Below, one piece after another: positions 1-10,352 of a stretch of DNA of 64,000 nt (position 1 is the stretch's first letter; each line of letters opens with the position of its first letter). The translations under genes and the position numbers were made by a program. Below the pieces are notes generated by a model. That model ran no database searches and was not told the DNA's origin. It worked only from the letters and a program-made list of their open reading frames with translations. The stretch is from Spirometra erinaceieuropaei. Its lineage: Eukaryota; Platyhelminthes; Cestoda; Diphyllobothriidea; Diphyllobothriidae. Location of the stretch: positions 682,709-746,708 of the forward strand of contig CACRXP010000046.1 in assembly GCA_902702965.1 (NCBI GenBank). Direction: 5' to 3'.

Positions 1-425
1 ATTAGCCGTCGTCAGCCAGTCATACCCAACGCCGAAGTGTGGAACACCCGAGGCTCGAACTCGCAACCTGTTAGTTTGAAGTCCAACGCCTCTAATTACT
101 AGGCCACGGATCTGTTGTCCTGTCGGTTTCAGTCGGGAATATATTATTGTAGAGGGGCGCTCACCGATCATCCTTACGGAACTCACTCGCTCCGTTGTGT
201 CTTACGGGCTCTCTTTTTCTCGATCCCAACCAGCAGCCGTACAGCGGCACATGATAAAGGCAGAACAGCATTACGGACAAATACAAGGGAGACTGTAATG
301 GGCATTTCTGGCTTATTAGTCATCATCAGCCAGTCATAGCCGACAACGAGGTGCGCAAAGTCTGGAGCTCGACTCTGCGATCTGTTGGTTAGAAATCCAA
401 CGCCCTAACCACTGATCCAATTTAT
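1..425 (-). mobile_element. Tandem pair of tRNA-derived SINEs (family SINE-1)
   Basis: Two SINE copies lie head to tail on the minus strand. Positions 1-150 hold the head of one copy, cut by the window edge. Positions about 155-425 hold a nearly full second copy. On the minus strand each head reads like a tRNA: a box A-like stretch with GTGGTTAG or similar, then a box B-like GAGTTCGAGC-type motif. The shared body follows, including TATGACTGGCTGA and a segment about CCAGAAATG. The same order recurs near 7.2, 7.4, 38.0-38.5, 40.5, 46.1 and 55.4 kb, which marks a dispersed family. The link between the copies, near CTGTCGGTTTCAGTCGGGAA, is also found at 38.14 kb, so dimers recur. RNA polymerase III transcription is inferred from family type. 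Confidence 0.75.
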
Positions 426-429
426 CATT

Positions 430-3400
430 TGGTCTCTCACGTTGTTAACGCTATCGGCACCCGGCATCTTAGGAAGTACTTTAGGTCTCTTTGAGTTCAA
501 CCTCTCCCCTTAGAGTGCAGATTGTGGTCAAAGTACGCAGTTGAGCTGGCTAGCGCTTGCTTCTTGCCTCCTTGTGCGCTTGACCCTAATCCCACTCACC
601 CTTTCATTAAGCACATACCGCGGATTCTTTTGGCGACAAATGCTAGACGGACGGTGGATTTCTCTCCACCTCGTCGTACACACCTTAGGTTCGGCAGTTT
701 AGCGGCGATATTTCAGAGGGAAAATTTACAATTATTCCACAACCCTCCGTTGCCTGCCTGACTAGCTTTACACGCGGGGGAAAAGTGTGTATTCGAAGTA
801 CCGGTACGTTCTTAAGAGCCCGTGCACTAGGTGCTTACCCTTTGCGCGGTTCGGCCGGAGGACTAAGTGGCTAAATTGTGTTACGCCATCCACAAAGGTC
901 AATCTAGCCTACCATCCATGCGATTGACATTTACGTAGGTCGTGTCCAACGTCAATCGCAACCGCTAAAGCCAGCATAACTGCCTACTTACACTTTGCAA
1001 GTAGGCCTTTTTCACCTCTCAACTCTCAAATAGTCTACCAGATTAAAGGCGACAGAGGAGCGACGGTGCCGGCAGATGCGTTTGCAAGCTAGAAATACCC
1101 CTAATTTAATTTAAGGTCAGGACATTCAAGGAACTCATCTTGACTGGACGACATCTTTCGTTCAGTACCAGCTACGTCTGTGGTAGATTTAATCGGTCAC
1201 CCAAATGGGAAATAGAACCTAGAACTTAAAAATCGTTTTGCAAGACTTGTGTGCGATGTGTGATTTTACCTGCTGCTTTTGACCTTCAGGTGGTCTCTCT
1301 TTGGAAAGGCGGTGCGTTTTTTCTTTCTCAGTCCAGAGACTCAAGAGCAGTATGATGGTCGCCTTGTTCTACTCCGCGCCAATAGTGGGGCTGCAACCAC
1401 AGCTCTGAGACAATTTATCCAACCGGGCCAGCGTAACCAGTAGCCTCAAACTTGGAAGTCATTATCCAAAACAAGAGACTCTGAGGCAATTTCTCCACCG
1501 CAGAAACCCTCCTCTAAGAAGGCATGTCCCATGGACTCGGGGCTATAGTTAGTCACTATACAGTGCAACCGGAGGGCCCTCTGTAGCTGGCTGGAACTTC
1601 AGAAGTTGTTTAAGAAGCTTACTGCAACAAGGGCGACTAGAACTACGTCGGGGAACCGCGAATAAGAACTCAACATGGTGACTGTAGCCACTTTTAACTA
1701 GCAATATGCACTGGAGACTGGCCATGCTTCCGACTTCTGGAATGTCACCACCTTGCGTTGAAAGAGTTTGACCAACGTGACCCCCGGACACCAAGTCTAT
1801 CAATCGTTGCTTCTAACTCCGGTCAGCAGATTTTGTATCTGCATCGTCGGGAAAATAAAGATAAGCAGTTCGGTGTAAAGTTAACTAGGACAAGACCATG
1901 GATGACCAGAGGTCCCCATGCGACCCCAGTCGACGAATTTGTGACTTCCAGTCGCCTCCCCTACTCCTAATAGAGTCTCTGTATTCTCCGGTCATATATC
2001 ATTTTCACCGTCAGTCGAGGTATCAGACAGGATCAACCGGGTGGAGATGAAAAAAGCGAAGTCGAGGCCTATCAACAGTTGTGGGAAAACCACCTCGGGA
2101 GGTCGTTCGGAATTTGGCCCGGTTTCTTGCGCTGTACAGACCCTGACGATGGACAGTTAGGCCCAGCTGTTTGCAAAACCCGCCGGCCAATAAAGTTTCC
2201 TCTCAGATTGTCACTCCGAAGTTTTTACCTTCGCTGATCTAAGCATTAGGTTCCCTTCTGCTCAAAACTATGGCAGAGGTCTCTTGGCACTATCCTCTTC
2301 CCCCATCGCCACCCATTTTCTACGGATGACCTGAGCTCCCCCACATACGTCGTATATGCCTACAACTCGGCATTTGAACACCTTAAGGATGGAGGTGGAC
2401 TCCTGCCTTCTCATCAAGGTCATTAAGAACAGTCTTCCCTCAAGCGGTCAAGAATCAATCCAGTCTGTTTTGAGGCGGCGCCTTTTGTGGAATCCTGTGG
2501 TCGTTGATGTCACTTGCAAGTAAACCCCACCTTAAGATATACTGCTGCTGTCCTACCTTATGGGTACCCTCGTATTCGATTTTTTTTCAAGTTGATGCTG
2601 CCAGTTTGGTTGTCAGGCACCAAGAGTGACAGAACATTTTGAGAAATCAATTCCGATCTAGATTATCGTGAAATGACAGCGAACTCACTCTACTCAACCC
2701 TGCATTACTCCCGTCATATCGTCAGGTGAAATGTCCGCGTGTCGAAAATCGATGGCTGTATTTCTTTCCTCATTTCTGACGTGTCGGAAAACCCAAACGC
2801 CGCCGTAATAATAAACTGCGTTGCCTTGACATTCGCCCATATTTTTAGGTCGCGCCTTGTGAGAAAAACTCAGTGGCTGGAACAAAAACCCTAGCCGCCA
2901 CAGCGTTCCCAACTTCATCCTCGGAGACCGCAACGGATGCACTCGTAGGCTGCAGCCGTAAAGCAAACAACGCAGCTATCAAAATGGCTCCCGGATGCAT
3001 TACCCGTCCTGTAATTAGTGAGTTTTACGCCCAGGTGAGTAACTGCTGTGATCTTATGACCGCCATTGACAAATTGCGTGATAGGTACCCGGCAAGCCGG
3101 ATCGCCAATACAGTCCCACAGGCCGGTGTCCACAATCAAACGTCCCGCGTATAACTAGGTGTCCTGCTCAGACTGACTCTTATTACTAGATGATGGAAGG
3201 AGAAGTAGTTATTCCTACTGATGTATCGCAGGCCAGAAGAACACAACACCGGCATCGAATGCGGTTAGCACCCAGCGCGAGGGCCTCGGCCTGGTCGACC
3301 TTGAAGGCTAGGTGAATTTGTTAATGCTCCCTAAAAATCACCATATCGTGCTCCCTAGCAATGTTACTCTGCTTTTCCTGTTTAAAATCTCTGTCAGCCC

Positions 3401-4035
3401 AAGATAAAGACTCAGTTTTCGTAGCTATAAGCTTTTCACAGTTTCACCTCAGAAATAACTTATCGGGAACGTTGGGTCCTTTGAAAAAAATGGAACCCCC
3501 AGTGGTAATAAACATGACAGGCCGTCCGGTCTGCGACATTTAACCCTTCCGTCCAGTATTTATTTTTTCTACAAATTGTTCACTTTGGCGATCGCCAGCG
3601 CGGCCGCCAGCCCGTTCCGCCTGACGTCTCCTGTCAATAGATTGCTTCAGCCGCGCGTGACTTGACCCTGATGTCAATCGGTGCTGCATCCACCGCTGAT
3701 TGGCTGCAGGCGGGCAAAGTCCAGGCGCACGCAGTTGCCCCACGCAGGGCCTAATAGCGACCTCGACGGCTGTCACTCGCGTGGGGAGACGGTTCTCTGA
3801 CACTGTCTGCTGAATTGCGCGCACGCCCTCTCGCCGCAGTAAAGTTTTTCTTTGAGCCAATTCTGTCTCCCTGGCCGTTTATTTGGCAACCTTCGAATTG
3901 TCGATCATAGCAGTTCGAAAAGCCCACGCTCAAACAAAGGGATGGTTAGACGGCTCAAAAGGGGTCGCCTACACTGACGACCACAGAAGACTCCAGAAGG
4001 ATCGGCCTTGCCTGCGTCCCCTGGCCTTTGGCAGA
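430..4035. other. No recognisable gene
   Basis: Only short frames without recognisable domains are visible on either strand. The stretch 3590-3860 is more GC-rich than its surroundings, and its minus frame of about 106 residues is arginine-rich without a known pattern. I see no convincing exon, RNA gene or complete mobile element. Confidence 0.4.
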
Positions 4036-4077
4036 TCTCTCTACTGAAGAAGGAGGCACGATCGCTGAGACAAGAGC

Positions 4078-4132
4078 GTTATTAGCCTGACGTTCCGGAT
4101 TCCGGCTCGAACCCATCACCAGAGACAAAAGC
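4078..4132 (-). ncRNA. Degenerate hammerhead ribozyme in Penelope pLTR
   Basis: Read on the minus strand, this is the inverted partner of the ribozyme at 4509-4565. The core is damaged: CTGGTGA replaces the invariant CTGATGA, and GGAAC replaces GAAAC. Self-cleavage is therefore not expected. The stem I sequences and downstream AATAA-type sequence are still recognisable. Confidence 0.6.
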
Positions 4133-4508
4133 GGATACGGGTGGTTCATGCACTAGGGGCTGCAGTATTTATAGGATGCAGTCGCTACGCTACCGCATAC
4201 CTACGAATGTTAACGGCTCCCCCTTTTATCAGTGATCGTTGCACGTTGTGTGGTGACTGTTTGATGGCCGACATTTGCGTCGTTAATTGCTGCAATCTCA
4301 TCACGTGCGTGGGATGTTGGTGTGATGATTGCTCGACCATCTGACGCACCGACCCTGGTGTTGGGAAAAGTGTTCACCCGTGCGCTCCCAGCGTGGCTAA
4401 TTACTCCGCCTAGGCGAAGTCTCAGCACTGAGTATGCAAGGTATGCGGTAGCATGACGACTGCATCCTATAAAAACTGCAGCCCTTTGTGCATGAACCAT
4501 CCGCATCT

Positions 4509-4565
4509 GCTTTTGTCTCTGATGATGGATTCAGGCAGGAATCCGAAACGTCAGGCTAATAAAGC
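4509..4565 (+). ncRNA. Type I hammerhead ribozyme lacking a stem III loop (Penelope pLTR)
   Basis: The invariant core CTGATGA is at 4519-4525. Stem II pairs GGATTC (4527-4532) with GAATCC (4539-4544). GAAA is at 4545-4548, and C at 4552 is the predicted cleavage nucleotide. Stem I pairs 4515-4518 (GTCT) with 4553-4556 (AGGC). After an internal loop, 4509-4513 (GCTTT) pairs with 4561-4565 (AAAGC). Stem III would be ACGT (4548-4551), a four-base palindrome with no loop, so it can only form between two molecules. This matches reported Penelope-associated hammerhead variants that act as dimers. One oddity is an unpaired T at 4526 between core and stem II. Confidence 0.75.
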
Positions 4566-4604
4566 TCTTGTCCCAGCGATCGTGTCTCCTTCTTCAAGAC
4601 TGCT

Positions 4605-5258
4605 TGCTGGGACTCGTCTCTTCGCTTCTATTGGCTAGGTCTCTCTCTACTATCCATCAGACCTAGTGGGTATTCGTGAAAAATAGACTACTCCCTCCTC
4701 GCAGGTTAGAGCGGAGAAAATTGGCCTTCAACTTCTGACTCTGCCTTCACAATCCGTCGCTGAGCATCTATGGGGCCTGATCAGAGGACCGGTCACGCTT
4801 TATTACCAAAGGGCCTGTGAGAAGACGGAGGAGACTGCCTTCAGTCTTGCACTTCGATGTATCGCCCCGTTCATAGGGCTGGTCTCACCGCAGCGCCATG
4901 GCTCACTGGCAGTTTTTCTGGCCTTTGTCTAAAAATGCGCTTTCTTATTCAACTCGTTACCCCAAACCGAGGGGTAATCCTGGCTCGCATCTAAACGGGG
5001 GCCAACAGGAAGTGCGATATGCGTGAGACTTTCGACGTATCTGTCATAGCATTCGACCTTACTCTTGTCCTACCATCGGGACGGGAGTGAGCCGTATGCC
5101 GGATGTCAACACCGCTCCCAGAGTTGTGGCGTTCACAAGGAAGGAGGTATCGTCCTATTTCTCTGGTATGGATCTCCGTGTATGAGTCCACACTAACGAC
5201 GCTGTTAAAACGCCTCTACCGAAATCGGATGCACTCATGACAGTTGGGCAATCGTTGC
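4605..5258. other. No recognisable gene
   Basis: Short frames only. A plus-strand stretch near 5095-5270 reads without stops over short distances but has no recognisable domain. It may be decayed transposon sequence. Confidence 0.35.
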
Positions 5259-5261
5259 TAA

Positions 5262-5410
5262 GGATGTCCTCGTAATGGGGTTGGCGCAGGGACGGTGACT
5301 TGCGAGTGGATTAGTTCATAGTGAAAATGCACTTGCGCAGCACCTACGGCACTCTCTCTCTCCCCTGACCTCCCTGGCCCCGGTGTCACGAAGACCGGAG
5401 ATGGGATCGG
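5262..5410 (+). mobile_element. RTE-like LINE 3' untranslated fragment
   Basis: The plus strand carries ACGGTGACTTGCGAGTGGAT, then TTAGTTCATAGTG and ACTTGCGCAGCACCTAC. The same order occurs directly after the ORF stop of the RTE-like LINE at 8.3-8.6 kb (there on the minus strand), and at 15.2-15.4 and 52.5-52.8 kb. The fragment ends near GTGTCACGAAGACCGG. No coding part is attached. Confidence 0.6.
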
Positions 5411-5703
5411 ACAGTAAATAGACTCACGGGAAGACCCGCGACACATATGCACGTATATTTGCAGTTGTGTGCGTACATATGCGTTGCTGGATATGGTTAT
5501 TATTATCAAAGGAAGACCACTAGAGCGAAAGGCTTTTGGCGCGCATTCATCGGTCATTGTCATAATCAGTCCTCCAGGCCACAATCCTCAGTAACTACAA
5601 TAACATTACGGACATACGGGATGTTCAAAGAAACACGTTTGCTCTCACAGCTGCCCTGACGCATCTCGAAACTAATCCGTCCTGATCTCGCAGGGAACCC
5701 AGC

Positions 5704-5762
5704 TCTCCCTCCCTCTCTCTCTCTCTTTCTCTCTCTTTTTCTCTTCCTCTCTCCTCTTCCTC

Positions 5763-5800
<38 letters not shown>

Positions 5801-5817
5801 TCCCTCTCTCTCTCTAG
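5704..5817. repeat. (CT)n/(GA)n microsatellite
   Basis: About 110 bases of almost pure pyrimidine, mainly CT dinucleotides with TTTC and CTTC interruptions. It lies roughly 210 bases beyond the stop codon of the TVP23 gene. On the transcribed strand it would read as GA repeats. Reading frames through it are low-complexity artefacts. Confidence 0.95.
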
Positions 5818-5948
5818 GTAACTGAACACAGAGCTCGATGTTAAAATAAATAAGAGAGCGAATGCAAAAAAGGTAACACACGCGTCATTCTTCGTGCAGA
5901 TAAACAGGAGCAGCGGGATGAAAATCACGCATATAAAAAGGGGGTTTC

Positions 5949-5991
5949 GAGTGAGTGAGTGAGTGAGGGAGGGAAGGGAGGGAGGGAAAGA
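5949..5991. repeat. (GAGT)n and (GGGA)n short tandem repeat
   Basis: Five to six GAGT units run directly into GGGA-type units, between the CT microsatellite and the TVP23 stop codon. Confidence 0.85.
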
Positions 5992-6025
5992 AATGAAGCA
6001 AATAATGTAATCTAGACGGCAACGC

Positions 6026-6775
6026 TCATACCCCAGGTTTCGGCTGTTCGGGTGGCGCAGCGGCAGTAGTCCCGCCACTGCCCCACAGGTCTGCAATGAC
6101 GGAGCGGGTAACAGTGGCGCGCAACATGCTCAGCATGGAGCCGCGAGTTCCATCACCGCCAGCATCACCACCGCTATTACCCTGAAACCGGCATCGTAAG
6201 TAGCCGTACAGGTTGAGTGAGCACATAAAACAGCCACAGAGGGCCACCAGGGCCCAGGCCAACTTGAGCGAGAGGATGGCCGCGAGTAGGAGGAGGAACC
6301 AAATCAGGGGAAAGACGAAGAGGCCAATCCAAAAGAGACGAGAAGCCCGAGTGGCCGCCCTCTGAGCAGCAAGCTCCTGTCGACTGCGGCCAAACGGCAC
6401 TGGCTCTGTCGTCTGTCCGCTAGCGGGGGCGGTGTCGGCTGACTCAAAAAGCCACTGACTCTTGCCTGTCGTAGGATCCACATGATTCCACCAACGCAGA
6501 CCAACTAGCAGGCGGCCAGAGACATTCTTTACCAACCAAAAATCCACAGCGAAGAAGGTGAGGATACAGATCACGGGAGTGATGAAGGCGGTAGTGAACC
6601 AAGAACAGAAGAGATACGTTATGAGAGCCAGGCTGCGAACGGCAAAGTGGGCGAATAGAGCCAACTTTCGTCGGCGCGCCAATTCCCGCCGACTCAGTGT
6701 GCCATCAGCCGGACCGGGGAGAGCATCATCATCCTCCGTGAGCGTCAGAACCACATCGTCGCGTGCCGTCAGCAT
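6026..6775 (-). CDS. TVP23: Golgi apparatus membrane protein TVP23 homologue
   Basis: A 249-residue protein in one uninterrupted exon. TVP23 (FAM18) proteins are multi-pass Golgi membrane proteins implicated in vesicle traffic. Family signatures seen: FWLVKNVSGRLLVGLRWWNH around residues 79-98, a W-x-FES motif at 108-112, SRLFWIGL around 145-152, and NLYGYLRC at 189-196. Hydrophobic segments lie at about 43-60, 62-78, 148-167 and 170-190, giving the usual four-helix layout. The ATG at 6775 is chosen because an A sits at -3 and the acidic N-terminus starts there; the 37 codons upstream in frame look non-coding. Human TVP23 is about 205 residues. The extra length here lies in a loop at 113-143 and a Gly/Ala/Pro-rich C-terminus. 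No AATAAA was found close downstream. It may be a genuine intronless gene or an old retrocopy; the ORF is intact. Confidence 0.93.
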   Translation of the reverse strand: MLTARDDVVLTLTEDDDALPGPADGTLSRRELARRRKLALFAHFAVRSLALITYLFCSWFTTAFITPVICILTFFAVDFWLVKNVSGRLLVGLRWWNHVDPTTGKSQWLFESADTAPASGQTTEPVPFGRSRQELAAQRAATRASRLFWIGLFVFPLIWFLLLLAAILSLKLAWALVALCGCFMCSLNLYGYLRCRFQGNSGGDAGGDGTRGSMLSMLRATVTRSVIADLWGSGGTTAAAPPEQPKPGV

Positions 6776-6779
6776 TGTT

Positions 6780-7138
6780 GTCTCGGCTGAAATACTGAGA
6801 AAGGCAGAGTCCGACTGAATCAACTGAACTCTATTTTGGATAACAACCTCCAAACCCCCAAAGTACAAAACAAAGAGGTGGAGCAACCGAGAGAAAGACT
6901 GACAGGGAAAAAATCTCCAGACCCTCTTGGATCAATAAGGGTGAAATGTGCGCTGAAGCAATGTGCCCAGTTTTCCAAAGAATTCCTTATAAATATCGTG
7001 AGAAGGCAGATAGCTAGTCAAGTCACGGGACAGAGCAGTCCTGTTGTGCCTTGTAGCTCATTTTAGACCCCTCGCGGACAGTCGTGTGGCGATCAGTAGT
7101 AACACAGACAAAAACAACGAAGACTGAGATTATCGTTG
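6780..7138. promoter_or_regulatory. Upstream region of TVP23, no clear motif
   Basis: This stretch precedes the TVP23 start codon on the minus strand. I see no clear TATA element or acceptor site that would indicate an upstream exon. Confidence 0.3.
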
Positions 7139-7139
7139 C

Positions 7140-7290
7140 TGGCTTATGAGCCACGGCCAACCAGCCATGCCCAACCACAGGTTTTCATGATCTAGGATTC
7201 GAACTATGATTCTTTGGTCATTGAGAGCAAAGTTCAACGCTCTATCATTGAGCCATGGGCCCGCTGTCCTGTCGGCTGCGATCGGGGATA
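7140..7290 (-). mobile_element. tRNA-derived SINE head
   Basis: On the minus strand the sequence GCCCATGGCTCAATGATAGA (box A region) is followed by ATAGTTCGAATCCTA (box B region). The family body TTGGGCATGGCTGG and a GGCTCATAAGCCAG segment come next. The 5' leader around CGATCGCAGCCGACAGGACA matches the linker seen in the 1-425 and 38 kb copies. The head is closer to a true tRNA than other copies, but this is a SINE and not a tRNA gene because the family body follows. Confidence 0.6.
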
Positions 7291-7364
7291 TTCAAAAAGC
7301 CAGAAATGATCACAAACGATATTAAATATTCCCCATCACAATTGATTGGATAACAGGCCAGTGG

Positions 7365-7490
7365 TTCATAATGGAGCGCTGGACTCAACGATCGATGACC
7401 AAGAAACTCCGGTTCGAATTTCCGGTCATACAGATCTGGGATTGAGTGTGGCTGGCTGACGACGACTAAGATGCCCGAAAAGGTCATCCT
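7365..7490 (+). mobile_element. tRNA-derived SINE head
   Basis: On the plus strand CAGTGGTTCATAATGGAGCG is box A-like and CCGGTTCGAATTTCC is box B-like. They are followed by TGTGGCTGGCTGACGACGAC, the common body of the family. This copy faces the one at 7140-7290, so the pair forms an inverted arrangement. Confidence 0.6.
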
Positions 7491-7689
7491 AATCTACCTT
7501 GGTCTTGTCTGTGTTTCTTTGTACTTCCTCACCAATTATTCTGACGACTCTATCATGTACATTTGGCGACAGAAGGCACTGTATTAAATAATTAGACCCG
7601 AAACCTTTAGGCGCGTTGCCGCTGATTGTTCATTACAAGAGCTAGTGACTGGAGACGAGCTCCAGCCAAAAAGGGAGCGTTCATTGGGG

Positions 7690-8060
7690 GAGGTTTACCT
7701 TGGATCAGATGTTTTGGGTGCAATTACGTCGGGGAAACCGGCCAAGGCGAGTGCATGGGCATCAGCTGGTCATTCAAAGATCAGACACAAGGTCGGAGGT
7801 GGCAACGCATGACGCGCAGATGGAACACATATTCAACTTTTATAATGTTGGGATTGTTGGCCGAGGCGAAGATCCCACATCACGGCAGACAGCGGAAGTC
7901 TAGATGTCCCACGACTGCTCAGTCGACAGCCACGCAAACTTGCCTCCCACCAATCTAATCTTAAGAACCCATTTGGCAGGAGACAATGATAGTGTGAACT
8001 TGTACTCGGTTGGCTTGCGCGAACAATGGACTGGTGCAGGGGAATAGGGGAAGACGTCGA
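7690..8060 (+). mobile_element. Penelope-like element GIY-YIG fragment, frameshifted
   Basis: The stretch CNYVGETGQ (from about 7728) is the YIG-type half of the GIY-YIG nuclease motif of Penelope-like elements. After a frameshift the other plus frame reads HGHQLVIQRSDTRSEVATHD and later NFYNVGIVGRGEDPTSRQT, which continues the same domain. A stop and further frame changes follow. The fragment is non-functional. Confidence 0.65.
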
Positions 8061-8279
8061 CTTAGCGAATTCTTCTCACTATCAGCAATCTGACGCGTTC
8101 AAGACTATCACGGCTTCGAAGGTTGCCAACTAACAACTCAAATTAGACCTTGTAGACGGTCCAATGTGTGCTTTTGTGGAGTGGTCGACTGATGGACTGA
8201 GTCAAACGGCCATGGTTCCTTCTTAACGTGGCCTTTATGGCATTCCTACTCCGTTTGGGCTCGAGTCGCCCCTTTGCCT

Positions 8280-10345
8280 TCTTGTTGTGTGAAATCAAGG
8301 TCCTTCGTGCTTAGACCAGGGAGGTGGTGGCACGCCGAGGTGCGGATCCCCACCGCGCCAACCACCTGCGCCTGATCCCACCTTTGGTCTTCTTGACTGT
8401 CTTGACACGGGGTGAGAGAAATCGGTAGACGCAGCGCAAGTCTGTTACCACCATAAACTAATTCACGCGCAAGTCACCGTCACTGCGCCCATCGTGCTGT
8501 GGAGCACACGGTGAACATAGCTGGAATTGACGGTCGAACTGCCACTTGGCACACCTGTGATTCTGCTTGATTTAGTCGACCTCGATGATGTCTCGGATCG
8601 CACGTCTCCACGAGTAGCGGTCCGCGGCAGCGGATCCGGACAGCTCGATCCATTTTTCTCTCCAGCGACGGAGACCAAATAACGAAGGTCCAAGAACCAC
8701 TTCCATGTTTTGACAGACTGTTTCGAGCCAGGTTTGGAGCTGACACGCTCTTTGGCGTCTCCGATGGGGTAACGGTGCCGGATCGATGACAGTAACACTG
8801 AGCTCCTGAGATGGACGACGGAGAACATGCCCAAACCACCTTCGTCGTCCTTCTTGGATGGCCTGGCATATCGCAACGATGTTGCAGCGAGTGCGAACTG
8901 CTCCATTTGAGACGAAGTCGGAGTGTTTCACTCAAAAATGGTCTTCAGACAGCGGTGGTAAAATAACTCCAGTCTTCGCTCATCGTCCACGCGCACAGTC
9001 CAGCATTCACAAGCCTAGAGGACTGACCGGACGGGTGCCTGGTACACGTGGAATTTCTCGGCGATAGAGATGTCGCGTTGGGTTCATAAACACTTTCTAA
9101 GGATTGCGGAAACCCAGCGAGCGGCACCGATTCGGAAGACAATGTCGTCCCACTGGGCAGGAGCCTCACTCTGAGGTATTTGAAACTCTACTTCTTCAAG
9201 TCGACAGCTCCATTTGCTCAGGGATGCAGCTTGAAAACACTTCGGTCTTTCCAGTGTTTATGGATAAACCGAGATTTCGCTACTACGTTCATCCATCACC
9301 AAAGATTGAGACTTGCAACGCGATATCGCCGGCTTAGTCGAGACCAGCGAGTCGGCGCCCGGGTGCAGATTCAACATCGTCAAAATTGTGTAGAGCCTTT
9401 CCGAGAATCCAGCCAATGGCGTGGGTGAATAGGATGGGCGACAGGACACAACCTTGCCGAACGCTAGATCAGATATCGAATGGTTGGGACAGATTGCTAT
9501 GGACCAGAACTTGGGCATGGCGATTATCTTTGCCGGCACACCATCTAGTTCGATTACCTGCCACAAGGACTCACGATGGACGGAATCGAACTCAACACAG
9601 CGGATGCCCGTCGATCGGCAGACTTCCAAAATGCACCTCAGTGTGAATATTTGGTCCGCGCATCCACACCCAGCTCAGAACCCGGCTTGTTTAGGTCTTG
9701 TCCGGTATTCACGGACAGAGTGAATCCTAAGGAGAACAACGAAGGCACTCGAGGTAAAGTCGATGAGGCTTATACCGCGGTAGTTCTTGCGCCTTGTCTA
9801 ACCTCACTTCTTGAAGACAGGCACAAATATGCCCCAGCCCCCCGTCATCAGGAACAACCTCATATCCCCACGCCTGATCAATCAATTCGTGGAGCCAGGG
9901 CGCCAGTGTCGACATACGACTTGTAGCATTCTGTGAGAATACCACTCTCTCCAGTCGCCTTGTTGTAGCACAGCCTGCGCACTGTATCGGCGACTTCTCC
10001 TTCAGGAAGACGGGGGGTCACATGACACTGCGTAGGCTGGAGAGGGATAAAACTCCGCTGCAGAGGACAGCAAGGATGTGAGGCGTCGCTCATAGAAGTT
10101 GCGAAGGCATCCGAAGTGCCCACGCTAGCGACCGACCTTGGGCAAGTTGTCGGCAATAAAGCCGCCATTCGCATGGCGAGCGAACTCACTAAGTATCGAT
10201 GGGATAGTTTTCGAGCGTCGTCAACGTTTGAGACCTTCTCCATTGATACCACTGCTAACAAACGGCCGTGGGAGTATAGAATGAAGTCATCATGAAGTCG
10301 GTTGTAAGAACGATCAAGTGTCAGCGACGGCCGTATCTGCTCTGC
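8280..10345 (-). mobile_element. RTE-like LINE, decayed, minus strand
   Basis: Running down the minus strand from about 10340, the pieces are the N-terminal linker (SLAMRMAALL), EGEVADTVRRLCYNKATGES, then LIDQAWGYEVVPDDGG, and the finger/palm region with CRSTGIRCVEF and REsLWQVIELDGVPAKIIAM. The C-terminal RT tail includes QEGRRRWFGHVLRRPSQELS, and the stop is at about 8572. These are standard landmarks of flatworm RTE-type LINEs. Frames shift several times and the palm motifs are broken, so no reverse transcriptase can be made. A 3' untranslated segment (about 8325-8570) follows and also occurs as solo fragments elsewhere in the window. The APE endonuclease end is missing. Confidence 0.8.
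8572..8931 (-). pseudogene. C-terminal part of RTE-like reverse transcriptase
   Basis: About 119 residues are uninterrupted, with the terminal landmarks RRRWFGHVLRRPSQELSV, PAPLPHRRRQ, VVLGPSLFGLRRWREKW and DRYSWRRAIRDIIE before the stop. This is the conserved tail behind the RT thumb in RTE-like elements of trematodes and cestodes. The upstream catalytic part continues on the minus strand but in other frames. Confidence 0.75.
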
Positions 10346-10352
10346 TGAGACT

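Larger units (their letters stand above)
4041..4602 (-). mobile_element. Penelope-like element remnant with inverted terminal repeats
   Basis: The interior (about 4210-4435, minus) encodes the C-terminal tail of a Penelope-like ORF. It includes the stretches SVLRLRLGGVISHAGSA and IITPTSHARDEIAAINDA, which follow the GIY-YIG domain in flatworm elements of this group. The flanks are an inverted repeat. The minus strand from about 4200 to 4041 and the plus strand from about 4440 to 4602 share a ~160-base sequence from GACTGCATCCTATAAA through GAAACGTCAGG-like to GATCGTG(T/C)CTCCTTC. This suits a 5'-truncated Penelope-like element with its terminal repeat (pLTR) plus an inverted partial copy upstream, an arrangement known in this class. 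Both arms carry hammerhead motifs, the right one intact and the left one mutated. Confidence 0.7.

Noticed and set aside
4141..4344. Cysteine-rich plus-strand frame (67 codons), looking like a third member of the cysteine-rich family
   Set aside because: It is antisense to the C-terminal tail of the Penelope-like ORF, has no signal peptide, and its cysteine spacing differs from the pair at 41.5 and 49.7 kb.
5672..6096. Minus-strand Arg/Glu-rich frames of up to 176 codons
   Set aside because: Their Arg-Glu runs are translations of the CT microsatellite at 5704-5817.
7200..7265. Genuine tRNA gene on the minus strand
   Set aside because: Box A and B are good, but the flanking body is shared with the dispersed SINE-1 family and the acceptor stem does not pair convincingly.
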